NCBI GenBank assembly: GCA_038214135.1
Contig: JBBQSD010000074.1
Span: forward strand, 1-28,730
Direction of reading: 5' to 3'
Length of the DNA stretch: 28,730 nucleotides
DNA from: JANLSE01 sp038214135
GTDB lineage: Bacteria > Chloroflexota > Chloroflexia > Chloroflexales > Roseiflexaceae
Part shown: piece by piece, positions 17,961 through 26,606 of the stretch
How the letters are laid out: the number at the start of each line of letters is the position of its first letter
Numbering within the stretch: position 1 is the stretch's first letter
Made by a program: the position numbers and the translations under genes
Notes under the pieces: generated by a model
The model's database searches: none
What the model saw: the letters and a program-made list of their open reading frames with translations, nothing else
Told to the model about the DNA's origin: nothing

Positions 17961-19307
17961 TTATGTAGTCAAAACAAAGTAGGCGGTGGCGATCTTCTTG
18001 CTCTCCTGGCCAGTTGCTGTCATTGTGTACAGGCCAAGTGGCGCTCCCGGAACTGTGACATAGTAGATTCCGGCGTACCCAATCGAACCAAGTTGATCGG
18101 CCTTGAGTGCGAAGCTGGATTTCACTACCGATCCATTGGACACCGTAATGACGACCTGCACATCCTCACTGGCCGTGAAGCCGCGTGCATCGAAGAAGAA
18201 GATTGTGCCAGCCGAGCCAGCAGATGGTTCGGAGCGGGCATTGACATTGGTAGGAATAGGTTTTGCTGGTGCTGGAGTTGGCGTTGGTTCGGGCAAACGG
18301 CTGATCGGTGTGCTGACAATCAGCAAATAGCCGGTGGCCGTTTTGTTACTTGTAACACCCTGAGCAACAATAGACCAGATCCCTGACGCTGCATCCGCTT
18401 TGGTTGAGAAGGTGATCGCGGCAGTATCCAGCGTGCCCTTTGTGTCGGCCTTGACCCGCGATTCGAATGGTGTCACCGTGCCATCTGGCGCAGCCGACCA
18501 CAGCGCAACATCTTCGCCGGAATTGAACCCGGAGGCGGTGAAGGTAAAGGTTTGGCCAGCCAACGCAGCAGCGGGGGAAACAGTTGCATTGTTCGAGGCT
18601 GGAATCAGCGGACGTTTCAGTGTTACTGGCGTAGTTGTAAGCGGTGTGAGCGGTGGCGGTGTGCTGCCAGGAGCCAATGGAGTGGTGAGGGCGGCTGGTG
18701 CTAGTTTGCGCCCAAGCAGGCTGATCAACACCCGCTGACCATCGGGAAACTCTGGATGGTATTCGAAACGTGATCGCTCAAAATACTGGGTTGTGCGCGT
18801 GGTGCCATCCTCCAGTTGCTCCTGGATCTCACTACTGATCGGCAGGCCGAAAATGGCTAGCCCGCCCTGTTTTTCCCAGATCTCCTTGAAACCATACTGC
18901 ACAATCTGGCTCGTCTCCGAGAAATAACGGCGGGTCTTTGTGTTGGCAATAGCGCTCGATGTTGTAAATACGCGGCCAGTACTCACCTCACGCCCAAGCA
19001 TGGCGAGATAAACCACCGTCGCAGCAGGGTTTTCGCGCTCAAACCGGGCACGCTCATAGTATTGAACGATTCTCCCGCTGGTTGGGTCAATATATTCATC
19101 GGTGATCGGGTAGCCAAAATTAACCATGCCATTGTTTGTATCCCAAAAATTACGGAAGACACCCTGGACATAATGACCAGTGGCTGCAATATACAGTGGT
19201 TCCGTCGCTGCATGAACTGGCGAAGCAAGAACGCTCACAATCAGTACGAGCGCCAGCAATCCTGTTACGAGTATGTGCCCAGCACGCATTCGGTTGTTCA
19301 ATATCAT
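17961..19307 (-). CDS. Secreted protein with FGYPI-type repeats and two beta-sandwich domains
   Basis: The protein is 448 residues from ATG 19307, chosen for AAAGGAGG four bases upstream; an in-frame ATG at 19346 is less likely. A signal peptide (about 1-33, cleavage near SPVHA) is followed by two related modules. The first has GVFRNFWDTNNGMVNFGYPITDE-like sequence and YYERARFE; the second has FKEIWEKQGGLAIFGLPISSE and YFERSRFEYH. These resemble LGFP-like repeats in exported Chloroflexota proteins. After a Thr/Pro linker come two Ig-like modules of about 90 residues, each containing an (A)G-T-F-F/T-A-G/R-GF pattern and ending in ATGYLLIV or ATAYFVLT. No enzyme motif is present. A role at the cell surface, perhaps binding glycan or wall, is inferred. 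Confidence 0.8.
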   Translation of the reverse strand: MILNNRMRAGHILVTGLLALVLIVSVLASPVHAATEPLYIAATGHYVQGVFRNFWDTNNGMVNFGYPITDEYIDPTSGRIVQYYERARFERENPAATVVYLAMLGREVSTGRVFTTSSAIANTKTRRYFSETSQIVQYGFKEIWEKQGGLAIFGLPISSEIQEQLEDGTTRTTQYFERSRFEYHPEFPDGQRVLISLLGRKLAPAALTTPLAPGSTPPPLTPLTTTPVTLKRPLIPASNNATVSPAAALAGQTFTFTASGFNSGEDVALWSAAPDGTVTPFESRVKADTKGTLDTAAITFSTKADAASGIWSIVAQGVTSNKTATGYLLIVSTPISRLPEPTPTPAPAKPIPTNVNARSEPSAGSAGTIFFFDARGFTASEDVQVVITVSNGSVVKSSFALKADQLGSIGYAGIYYVTVPGAPLGLYTMTATGQESKKIATAYFVLTT

Positions 19308-19369
19308 GCTGCCTCCTTTTGTGAAATCCTGCACCAGATGTGGCACAAGCAGGGAGAATGAGTTATGTC

Positions 19370-19399
19370 AGCATACGCCACGCATGCAGCGATTGTCAA
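19370..19399 (-). promoter_or_regulatory. Promoter of the secreted repeat protein
   Basis: On the minus strand: TTGACA (19399-19394), 18-bp spacer, TATGCT (19375-19370). The -35 is perfect and the -10 matches 4/6. The transcript would start near 19363, about 56 bases before ATG 19307. Confidence 0.6.
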
Positions 19400-19530
19400 G
19401 CGAATAGCCCAACAATCCCAACGAATCATTGATTTTATCATTCAAAAGTTTTAGTTTATCAATTTTAACGACGTGCTATACTATCCGAGTTTCTCTGCTG
19501 TTTACCCGCCTCTCACCAAGCGAGGTCCCT

Positions 19531-21348
19531 ATGAACCTCATGCGCCACCTCATGCCATTTCTGGGGCGCTACCGTCGGCGAATATTATTGGGGATGCTAT
19601 GCGCCCTGTGTGGCACATTTGCAGCTGCAACAATTCCGCAGATTCTGCGCCTGGCCGTCGATGATCTCAGCACGCGTGGCATCGTTTCCAGTAACCTGCT
19701 CCAGTTTAGCGGTATGCTATTGCTGGCCGCCCTGATTGATGGCTGCTTCCGCTTTGGGCAGCGTACGCTGATGCTTGGCACCGCCCATATTGTTGAATAC
19801 GACATGCGTGAGGCGCTGTTTCGCCGCTTACTAATCCTCGATCAAGGCTTCTATGGTGCCATGCACACTGGCGATCTGATGACCCGTGTGACCAATGATC
19901 TCTCGGCGGTACGCCAGTTTGTTGGCCCTGGCATTAGCTCGCTGGTTGGTGCAGGGTTGCTGATCATCGCATCTGCCATTCTGATGCTGATCGCCAATAC
20001 TGCGTTGGCCCTAGTGGTGCTGATCTCACTGCCGATTGTGACTGTCCTGTTTCTGGTGATTGGCCGCCGGATGAAGAAGATCTTCAAGGGCGTGCAGGAT
20101 CAATTTGGCCAGATCTCGACCCGCGCCCAGGAAAATTTCAGCGGCATTCGGACGATCAAAGCCTATGCTCAGGAAGAGGCCGAGATTCGGGTGTTTCGTG
20201 AGGAGAACGAAAAATATCGGCTGCTGAATGTGCGCTATGTGTTGCTCAGTGGCCTGCTCTGGCCGGCGATTTCGTTGGCACTCGGCTCGATTGGTGCTGT
20301 CGTGCTGCTGGTTGGTGGCCAGCAGGTGGCCCGTGGCGAGATGACGATTGGCGAATTGGTGTTGTTCAATACCTACCTGGCGCAACTGGGCTGGCCGGTG
20401 ATTGCACTTGGGTGGACAATTGATCTCTACCAGCAAGCGTCTGCTTCGATCATCCGGATCAATGAGGTATTGCACCGCAAACCAGGGATTGCAACAGCCG
20501 CAGATGCCCCGCCAACATTCATGCCACAGGGTGCGATTGAGTTTCGCAATGTTGGTATTCGCTTCCAGCATCCCGATCTGCTTGCCAATGGGCATACAAA
20601 TGCGCCAAGCCATGCCGCGCAACTAGCTGGCCCACGTTCCGAGCGCCAGGAATGGGTTGTGCGCCATATCTCATTCAGCATCCCGGTTGGCGGCTCGCTG
20701 GCGATTGTTGGCGCAACCGGCGTCGGCAAAACCACGCTTGTCAATCTGCTGGCGCGGGTGCGCGATGCGGATGAGGGCCAGGTGCTGATTGATGGCATTG
20801 ATGTGCGCCATCTGCCGCTTGATGATCTGCGGCAGGCGATTGGCTATGTGCCACAGGATACCTTCTTGTTCAGTGTGCCGCTGCGCGATAATGTCACATT
20901 CGGGCGGCAGGGCGCATCGCAGGCCGATATCGAGCGTGCCCTGATTGTCTCGCGGCTCTCGAATGACCTGATGCAGTTCCCTCATGGAATCGATACCCTG
21001 ATTGGCGAACGAGGCGTGACCCTTTCCGGTGGACAGAAACAGCGTACCGCAATTGCGCGGGCCGTACTACGCGACCCGACCATCCTGGTGTTGGATGATG
21101 CACTCTCCAGTGTGGATACCCATACCGCCTCTGAGATCCTGAGCGGATTACGGGAAGTGATGCAGGGCCGAACGAGTATCATCATTGCTCAGCGGATCGC
21201 CACTGTTCGTGATGTGGACCAGATCATTGTGCTGCACGATGGGCATGTGGTTGAACACGGCAGCCATCGCGATCTGGTTGCCCAGGATGGAAGGTATGCG
21301 GCAATGTATCGGCGCGAACTGCTTCAGGCGGAACTGGAACATGAGTAG
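19531..21348 (+). CDS. ABC exporter half-subunit with degenerate catalytic residues
   Basis: The protein is 605 residues from ATG 19531, with GAGG five bases upstream; an upstream in-frame ATG at 19429 would add 34 residues of leader sequence. Residues about 15-290 form the six-helix membrane domain. The nucleotide-binding domain has Walker A GATGVGKTT (394-402, Lys400), signature LSGGQ (498-502) and Walker B ILVLDD (518-523). The catalytic Glu after Walker B is replaced by Asp523, and the switch His is replaced by Gln554 (IIIAQR). Its own ATP site is therefore degenerate while its signature is canonical, the pattern of one half of a heterodimeric exporter such as TM287/288 or LmrCD. Its partner is encoded at 21975. 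A weak -10 (TATACT, 19477) lies upstream. Substrate unknown. Confidence 0.93.
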   Translation: MNLMRHLMPFLGRYRRRILLGMLCALCGTFAAATIPQILRLAVDDLSTRGIVSSNLLQFSGMLLLAALIDGCFRFGQRTLMLGTAHIVEYDMREALFRRLLILDQGFYGAMHTGDLMTRVTNDLSAVRQFVGPGISSLVGAGLLIIASAILMLIANTALALVVLISLPIVTVLFLVIGRRMKKIFKGVQDQFGQISTRAQENFSGIRTIKAYAQEEAEIRVFREENEKYRLLNVRYVLLSGLLWPAISLALGSIGAVVLLVGGQQVARGEMTIGELVLFNTYLAQLGWPVIALGWTIDLYQQASASIIRINEVLHRKPGIATAADAPPTFMPQGAIEFRNVGIRFQHPDLLANGHTNAPSHAAQLAGPRSERQEWVVRHISFSIPVGGSLAIVGATGVGKTTLVNLLARVRDADEGQVLIDGIDVRHLPLDDLRQAIGYVPQDTFLFSVPLRDNVTFGRQGASQADIERALIVSRLSNDLMQFPHGIDTLIGERGVTLSGGQKQRTAIARAVLRDPTILVLDDALSSVDTHTASEILSGLREVMQGRTSIIIAQRIATVRDVDQIIVLHDGHVVEHGSHRDLVAQDGRYAAMYRRELLQAELEHE

Positions 21349-21395
21349 CTCTCAGCTTTCAGCTCTCAGCTCTCAGCTCTCAGCTCTCAGGAGTC
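21347..21395 (+). repeat. Forward heptamer array before the four-helix-bundle gene
   Basis: The units are AGCTCTC, AGCTTTC, AGCTCTC four times, and AGGAGTC, in unbroken 7-bp phase. The first begins at the AG of the upstream TAG stop codon. The last supplies the AGGAG ribosome-binding site of the gene at 21401. Confidence 0.9.
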
Positions 21396-21400
21396 AGGCG

Positions 21401-21781
21401 ATGGGTATACGGGCATTTCGGGATCTTAAAGTCTGGCAGAAGTCACATCAGATCACGCTTGCAATCTACAAGATAACAGCAACATTTCCACGCGAAGAGC
21501 TGTTCGGTTTGACGAGCCAGATGCGTCGTGCCAGTGCATCAGTGCCAGCGAATATCGCCGAAGGTTGTGGGAGAAATTCGGAATCTGATTTCGCACGCTT
21601 CCTGACGATAGCAATGGGATCAGCGAGTGAGCTAGAATATCATCTTTTACTATCACGCGATTTGTCGCTCCTTGGCGAAGACGAGTATGTGCAACTATCA
21701 ACAGATTTAGAAGAAGTCAAGCGGATGCTGACTGGGTTCATTCAGAAGCTCAAAGCCTCGGATAAGACTACTGAAAGCTGA
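21401..21781 (+). CDS. Four-helix-bundle protein (S23/IVP family, TIGR02436-like)
   Basis: This 126-residue protein has the family pattern throughout: FRDLKVWQKSHQITLAIYKIT, FPREELFGLTSQMRRASASVPANIAEGCGR, then FARFLTIAMGSASELEYHLLLSRDLSLL. The family was first seen as proteins encoded in intervening sequences of 23S rRNA genes and shares its fold with Avd proteins of diversity-generating retroelements; its function is unknown. AGGAG lies seven bases before ATG 21401, inside a heptamer repeat. The last codons and the stop are also made of reverse heptamers (GACTACT, GAAAGCT, GATGGCT). Codon use is visibly richer in A than in the flanking ABC genes. It sits between two halves of one transporter, so it looks inserted. 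Confidence 0.88.
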   Translation: MGIRAFRDLKVWQKSHQITLAIYKITATFPREELFGLTSQMRRASASVPANIAEGCGRNSESDFARFLTIAMGSASELEYHLLLSRDLSLLGEDEYVQLSTDLEEVKRMLTGFIQKLKASDKTTES

Positions 21782-21962
21782 TGGCTGACGGCTGACAGCT
21801 GCGGATTGCTGACTGGGTTCATTCAGAAGCTCAAAGTCTCGGATAAGACTACTGAAAGCTGATGGCTGACGGCTGACAGCTGCGGATTGCTGACTGGGTT
21901 CATTCAGAAGCTCAAAGCCTCGGATAAAACTACTGAAAGCTGATGGCTGACGGCTGACAGCT
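21721..21962 (+). repeat. Three tandem 81-bp repeats covering the 3' end of the four-helix-bundle gene
   Basis: Copies start at about 21721, 21801 and 21882; the marker ACTGGGTTCA recurs at 21731, 21812 and 21893. Each copy holds the last ~57 bases of the gene, its stop codon and a reverse heptamer array (GACTACT, GAAAGCT, GATGGCT, GACGGCT, GACAGCT). Copies differ by only a few bases. The third ends 12 bases before the next gene. Confidence 0.95.
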
Positions 21963-21974
21963 CGTGAGGTATCC

Positions 21975-23861
21975 ATGACAACCCGTATTGATGATGACGA
22001 AATTCTGGGCAAGGTCTACGATGGACGCCTGATCCGCCGGTTGGCCGAGTTTGTCAAGCCCTACTGGCGGGCGATGCTCGGTGCAACAACGCTGATGATC
22101 TGCGGGGCGCTGGTGGAATTGGCCCCACCCTTTTTGCTGCGTACCGCCATCGATGGGCCGATTGCCCAGCGCGATGTGCCTGGCGTGGTGCCGATCTTTC
22201 TGATGTATGCAGCGGCGCTCATCGGCGCGTTCCTGTTGCGCTATGGGCAGACCTATATCGTCCAATCGACAAGCCAGAAGATTATGGTCGATATTCGCCT
22301 GCGGATCTTTAGCCATATTCAGGGCATGAGCCTGCGCTTCTTTGATCGCAATCCCGTTGGCCGGTTGCTCACCCGCATCACCAATGATGTTGATGCACTG
22401 AATGAGTTTATTACCCAGGGTACTGTTGCCCTGCTTGGCGATCTCGTTCGGCTGGTGTTTGTGGTTGCGACCATGCTGCTGCTCAACTGGCGCTTGGCGC
22501 TGATCAGCTTTGCGATGCTGCCGGTGGTGCTATTGACGACCATGATCTTTCAGAAGATCATGCGCCAGGTGTATCGGCAGGTTCGCCAACGAATCGCACG
22601 AATCAATGCCTATTTGAACGAGCAGATTACCGGGGTGCTGGTAACGCAACTGTTCAATGGTGAGGAACGCAGCCGGATTCGGTTTGAAGACCTGAGCGGC
22701 GATTACCTCAAGGCCCAGCTTCATTCAAATAGGATTTTTGCGGTCTTCTTCCCGACGATTAGCTTCATCTCAACTCTGGCGATGACATTGTTGCTGAGCC
22801 TTGGCGGGCAGTTGGTGCTTGGCGATCTGGCGACGCTTGGCTTGCTGGTGGCATTTATTCAATATACCGATCAAGCCTTCCAACCAATTCGCCAGTTGGC
22901 CGAACGCTATAATACGCTGCAGAGCGCCATGGCCTCATCGGAACGCATCTTTGGTGTGCTCGATACCGAAGCGCAGGTTAAGGATGCCGAGCGCACACAA
23001 TCACTGCCCCAACCAGTTCGTGGCGAGATCAACTTCGAGAATGTCTGGTTTAGCTACACGCCCGAGGAGATCGGCGCGAATAGTGATATGAACACCCAAT
23101 CGGTGCCAGCACCCACAACGCATAGCATGGAACCAGCCACTGGCCTTGATCCACTGGCCCAGGAATGGGTGCTGCGTGGCCTTTCATTCCGCATTCCAGC
23201 AGGCCAATCGGTGGCCGTGGTTGGCGCGACGGGTGCCGGCAAGACATCACTGGTTAGCCTGATGGCGCGCTTCTACGATATTCAGTCGGGATCAATTACG
23301 CTTGATGGGGTCGATATTCGGGATGTACAGCAGCGGGAATTGCGCCGGCATATTGGTGCTGTGCCACAGGATCCAATCTGTTTTAGTGGTTCAATCCGCG
23401 ATAATATCCGGCTGCATGCTCAGGAGATCACCGAGGAGCAGATGCTTCGTGCTGCTGAGGTGGCCAATGCTGCGCCATTTATCAAGCGCTTGCCGGGTGG
23501 CTATGATTACGAGGTGCGCGAGCGCGGATCGAACCTATCGGTTGGCCAGCGCCAGTTGCTGGCCTTTGCACGCGCCATCGCCTTCAATCCAGAGGTGTTG
23601 TTGATCCTGGATGAGGCCACATCCAGTGTGGATACCGAAACTGAGGCATTGATGCAGGCGGCGTTGGAGCAGTTGATCAAGGGCCGCACATCGATTGTGA
23701 TTGCCCATCGGCTCAGCACGATTCAGCATGTTGATCGTATTCTGGTGCTGCATAAGGGCAAACTTGTCGAGGATGGCTCGCACGAGGAACTCCTGGCACA
23801 ACGCGGCTTCTATCATCGGCTGTACCAGCTTCAGTTTGCCGAACAGGTGCGTGCCTCATGA
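21975..23861 (+). CDS. ABC exporter half-subunit with catalytic site but degenerate signature
   Basis: The 628-residue protein starts at ATG 21975, with GTGAGG five bases upstream. An acidic N-terminus (MTTRIDDDEILGKVYDGR) precedes a six-helix membrane domain (about 30-330). The nucleotide-binding domain carries Walker A GATGAGKTS (417-425, Lys423), a degenerate signature LSVGQ (521-525), Walker B LLILDE (Asp546, catalytic Glu547) and the switch His578 (IVIAHR). It thus has what the 19531 subunit lacks and lacks what that subunit has, as expected for a heterodimeric exporter with one consensus and one degenerate ATP site. An insert between the domains (about 355-400, rich in Thr, Pro and Ser) is also seen in the partner. 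Likely an efflux pump for lipids, drugs or peptides. Confidence 0.93.
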   Translation: MTTRIDDDEILGKVYDGRLIRRLAEFVKPYWRAMLGATTLMICGALVELAPPFLLRTAIDGPIAQRDVPGVVPIFLMYAAALIGAFLLRYGQTYIVQSTSQKIMVDIRLRIFSHIQGMSLRFFDRNPVGRLLTRITNDVDALNEFITQGTVALLGDLVRLVFVVATMLLLNWRLALISFAMLPVVLLTTMIFQKIMRQVYRQVRQRIARINAYLNEQITGVLVTQLFNGEERSRIRFEDLSGDYLKAQLHSNRIFAVFFPTISFISTLAMTLLLSLGGQLVLGDLATLGLLVAFIQYTDQAFQPIRQLAERYNTLQSAMASSERIFGVLDTEAQVKDAERTQSLPQPVRGEINFENVWFSYTPEEIGANSDMNTQSVPAPTTHSMEPATGLDPLAQEWVLRGLSFRIPAGQSVAVVGATGAGKTSLVSLMARFYDIQSGSITLDGVDIRDVQQRELRRHIGAVPQDPICFSGSIRDNIRLHAQEITEEQMLRAAEVANAAPFIKRLPGGYDYEVRERGSNLSVGQRQLLAFARAIAFNPEVLLILDEATSSVDTETEALMQAALEQLIKGRTSIVIAHRLSTIQHVDRILVLHKGKLVEDGSHEELLAQRGFYHRLYQLQFAEQVRAS

Positions 23862-23881
23862 TGAATATATTGACATTATCA

Positions 23882-23910
23882 TTGCTAGAATAGTTTAAAA
23901 GACGTATTAT
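23882..23910 (+). promoter_or_regulatory. Putative promoter of the histidine kinase
   Basis: TTGCTA (23882-23887), 17-bp spacer, TATTAT (23905-23910). An overlapping perfect TTGACA at 23870-23875 lacks a good partner -10 at 17 bp. Either could drive the gene at 23994. Confidence 0.4.
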
Positions 23911-23993
23911 TCGCGGACACCCCCTGTTGTGTGCCCTCCACGTCGAGTTCTGCTATTCGGGTCATCGATTCCGAAGACCACTAGGCGAAACGG

Positions 23994-26477
23994 ATGTTAC
24001 TTGCCTGGTTTCAACCAGTACTAAAGCATTATTACCGCCCGCTTCTGGCGAGTGCTTGTTATGTTGTGCTGTTCTTAGCACTCGATCAACTGGCAGTAAG
24101 CTTTGGGACAGAGTCGATTGTTAGCCTCTGGTATCCATCTTCTGCGCTAAGTTTAGTGTTAATCATCGGATTTGGGCCGATATGTATTCCAGCACTGCTG
24201 CTTGCCAATTTACTCAGCCTGAACTGGCATTATCAAATGATACTTGATGGATCCGTGATGCTGCTGGTGTTGGCGCATACCCTGTGCTATGGCGCAGGTG
24301 GAATAGCATTACGGCGAATGCTGCCCAACAGGCGTCTTGATACAATTCAGGCGATCAGTCGATTCTTGGCGATTGGGATGCTTACGTCGGTGCTGGTGGC
24401 ACTGGTTTCCTGTGCTGTGTTGGCCTTTGATGGTGAGCTTGCCTGGCCGGAATACCCTCAGGTTGCCTTTAACTGGTGGCTTGGCGATCAGATCGGTATT
24501 ATTGTTATTGTGCCATTGCTGCTTATTCATGTGCTGCCATGGTTTCGTGTATGGGAGCAGCATAATGAGCGTATTCTGACCTCCACGCTATCCGAGTGGG
24601 TTGAGTTATGCGCTCAGGCAATCAGCATTGTTGGAACGCTCCTACTTGTGTTTGTTTCTCCATTTGCTGCACAGCAACCGCTGTACCTCTGTTTTTTGCC
24701 ATTAATCTGGATTGTGTTGCGATTTGGCCTCCCTGGAGCGATAATCGCAATAAGTAGCCTCAGTTTTGGCGCGATGATTGCCTCTGCTCAAGGGTTTGTC
24801 CCAATCACGGGCTTGATCGATCTGCAGTTATTCATGCTTGCGATTGCCCTTACTGGCCTGCTGTTGGGAGCTTCGGTCAGCGAACAACGCGCTACCGCAC
24901 GTGCGCTGCAATCAAGTGAGGCTCGCGCTCGGGCGATTGTTCAGGATCAGACTGATCTCGTCTGCCGCTATCGATCCGATACAACACTGACATTTGTGAA
25001 CGATGCCTATTGCCAATTCTTTGGCCGAACGGCAGATGAGTTGCTGGGGCATAGTTTTATGTGGATGGCGCGGCCAGAATACCATGCGATCATCCGCCAG
25101 CAGATCGCAACAATCGTGAGCAACCGCGAACCATTTACCGATGAATCGCTGATCTACCGCAGAGATGGGGCACTACGCTGGATGCAATGGGTGAATCGCG
25201 TGATTGTTGATGCCGATGGCCAGACGGTCGAGATTCAGGTGGTTGGCCGTGATATTACAGAGCGTAAGGAAGCTGAGGTAGCGCGCCAACAGGCCGAGGA
25301 ACGCTACCGCATGATCTCGCAGATGACATCGGATTATGGCTATCTGTATACAATCGAAGCCGATGGTGTGATGCGGCGCGATTGGCTTGCCGGAGCCTTT
25401 ACCCGAATCACTGGGTATGAACTGGATGAGTTTGATCGCAATGGTGGCTGGGAAGCGATTTTGTATCCGCCAGATCTACCTGAAGTGTTCGCCAATCGTA
25501 TCCGGCTTGCGCAGGGCATTGCATGTGATAGCGATGTTCGGATTCAGCATAAGGATGGAAGTATCCGCTGGTTACATAATACGCTTCTGCCAGAAATGGA
25601 TCCCGAAACGGGTAAACTTGCGCGGGTGTATGGTGCTGTTCAGGATATTAGCGAGCGCAAACAGGCCGAAGAGACACGCCGGGCGATTGATCGCCAGATT
25701 CAGGAGACGCAGAAACTGGAAAGTATTGGCGTGTTGGCAGGTGGAATCGCCCACGATTTTAATAATTTACTGGTTGGCGTGATGGGCAATGCTGGGTTAG
25801 CCCTGGCCGAACTGCCAGATGATTCCCCAGCCCGTTTCAGCGTCCACCAGATCGAGATTGCCGCCCATCACGCAGCCAACCTGACCCGCCAGTTGCTGGC
25901 CTATGCAGGCAAAAGCCGCGTGATCGTCCGCCGCCTGCACATCAACCCATTGATCGAGGAAATGATCCAACTCTTGCATGTTGGTATTCCCCGCCAAGTC
26001 GAGCTTATTCCGCTGATGGGTTCCGATCTGCCCGAAATTGAAGGGGATGTGACCCAACTACGCCAGGTGTTGATGAATATTGTGATCAATGCTGCTGAAG
26101 CAATTGGCTCAGAACCAGGCGTGATCACGATCACCACCGATTCACGCTGGGTGGATCGCACAATCCTGGCCAATTCCTTTCTTGGCAGCGATCTCCCAGA
26201 ACACGAGTATGTCGTGATTGAGGTGACAGATAGCGGTTGCGGGATGGACGAGGCAACCTGTGAGCGGATTTTTGAGCCATTCTTCACAACAAAGTTTACC
26301 GGGCGCGGGTTGGGCCTGGCAGCGGTGCTTGGGATTGTACGCTCCCATGGTGGTGCGCTCAATATTACCAGTGTTCTGGGCAATGGCTCGATATTCACGA
26401 TTCTGCTGCCAAGTGCAACGGAACCAAGCTTGGAACAGACGCTGGTGTTGGAAGAACACAGCCAAGCATTCAACTAA
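23994..26477 (+). CDS. MASE1-PAS-PAS hybrid-less sensor histidine kinase
   Basis: The 827-residue protein has an N-terminal MASE1-type membrane sensor of about eight helices (1-300; WYPSSALSLVLIIGFG and FNWWLGDQIGIIVIVPLLL are typical). PAS1 (about 312-425) ends in VVGRDITERKEAE and PAS2 (about 432-560) in GAVQDISERKQAE. The phosphoacceptor is His587 in GGIAHDFNNLL, and the ATPase domain has the N box MNIVINAAEA (Asn699), DSGCGM (Asp746), FEPFFTTK and GRGLGLAAV. No receiver domain follows and no response regulator is adjacent, so it is an orphan kinase. The His-Asp-Phe-Asn-Asn H-box is the type found in hybrid-like and NtrB-like kinases. ATG 23994 has only a weak ribosome-binding site. The signal is unknown. 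Confidence 0.92.
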   Translation: MLLAWFQPVLKHYYRPLLASACYVVLFLALDQLAVSFGTESIVSLWYPSSALSLVLIIGFGPICIPALLLANLLSLNWHYQMILDGSVMLLVLAHTLCYGAGGIALRRMLPNRRLDTIQAISRFLAIGMLTSVLVALVSCAVLAFDGELAWPEYPQVAFNWWLGDQIGIIVIVPLLLIHVLPWFRVWEQHNERILTSTLSEWVELCAQAISIVGTLLLVFVSPFAAQQPLYLCFLPLIWIVLRFGLPGAIIAISSLSFGAMIASAQGFVPITGLIDLQLFMLAIALTGLLLGASVSEQRATARALQSSEARARAIVQDQTDLVCRYRSDTTLTFVNDAYCQFFGRTADELLGHSFMWMARPEYHAIIRQQIATIVSNREPFTDESLIYRRDGALRWMQWVNRVIVDADGQTVEIQVVGRDITERKEAEVARQQAEERYRMISQMTSDYGYLYTIEADGVMRRDWLAGAFTRITGYELDEFDRNGGWEAILYPPDLPEVFANRIRLAQGIACDSDVRIQHKDGSIRWLHNTLLPEMDPETGKLARVYGAVQDISERKQAEETRRAIDRQIQETQKLESIGVLAGGIAHDFNNLLVGVMGNAGLALAELPDDSPARFSVHQIEIAAHHAANLTRQLLAYAGKSRVIVRRLHINPLIEEMIQLLHVGIPRQVELIPLMGSDLPEIEGDVTQLRQVLMNIVINAAEAIGSEPGVITITTDSRWVDRTILANSFLGSDLPEHEYVVIEVTDSGCGMDEATCERIFEPFFTTKFTGRGLGLAAVLGIVRSHGGALNITSVLGNGSIFTILLPSATEPSLEQTLVLEEHSQAFN

Positions 26478-26478
26478 C

Positions 26479-26519
26479 AGCCATCAGCCGAGTGAGCTAA
26501 CAGCTATCAGCCGTCAGCC
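26479..26519 (+). repeat. Heptamer array downstream of the histidine kinase
   Basis: AGCCATC, AGCCGAGTG, AGCTAAC, AGCTATC, AGCCGTC and AGCC, followed by TTTTT (26520-26524). The array has one orientation only, unlike the inverted pairs elsewhere. The T-run could help end transcription between the convergent genes. Confidence 0.75.
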
Positions 26520-26606
26520 TTTTTGGTACAGATGAACGTTCTTGCTTGCCCTGCAATGCCTATTATTAGTACAAATGTCCATCGTTAGAATGCTGAATGC
26601 TACGTA

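Noticed and set aside
21401..21781. Diversity-generating retroelement (Avd-like protein)
   Set aside because: The four-helix-bundle fold is shared with Avd, but there is no reverse transcriptase and no template/variable repeat pair with adenine-specific changes in the window.
21707..22012. Minus-strand frame encoding a 27-residue repeat protein
   Set aside because: The 81-bp DNA repeat happens to be a multiple of three. The frame overlaps two real plus-strand genes and has no ribosome-binding site or family.
26479..26524. Clear intrinsic terminator after the histidine kinase
   Set aside because: There is a T5 run, but the heptamers before it all face one way and do not form a convincing stem.
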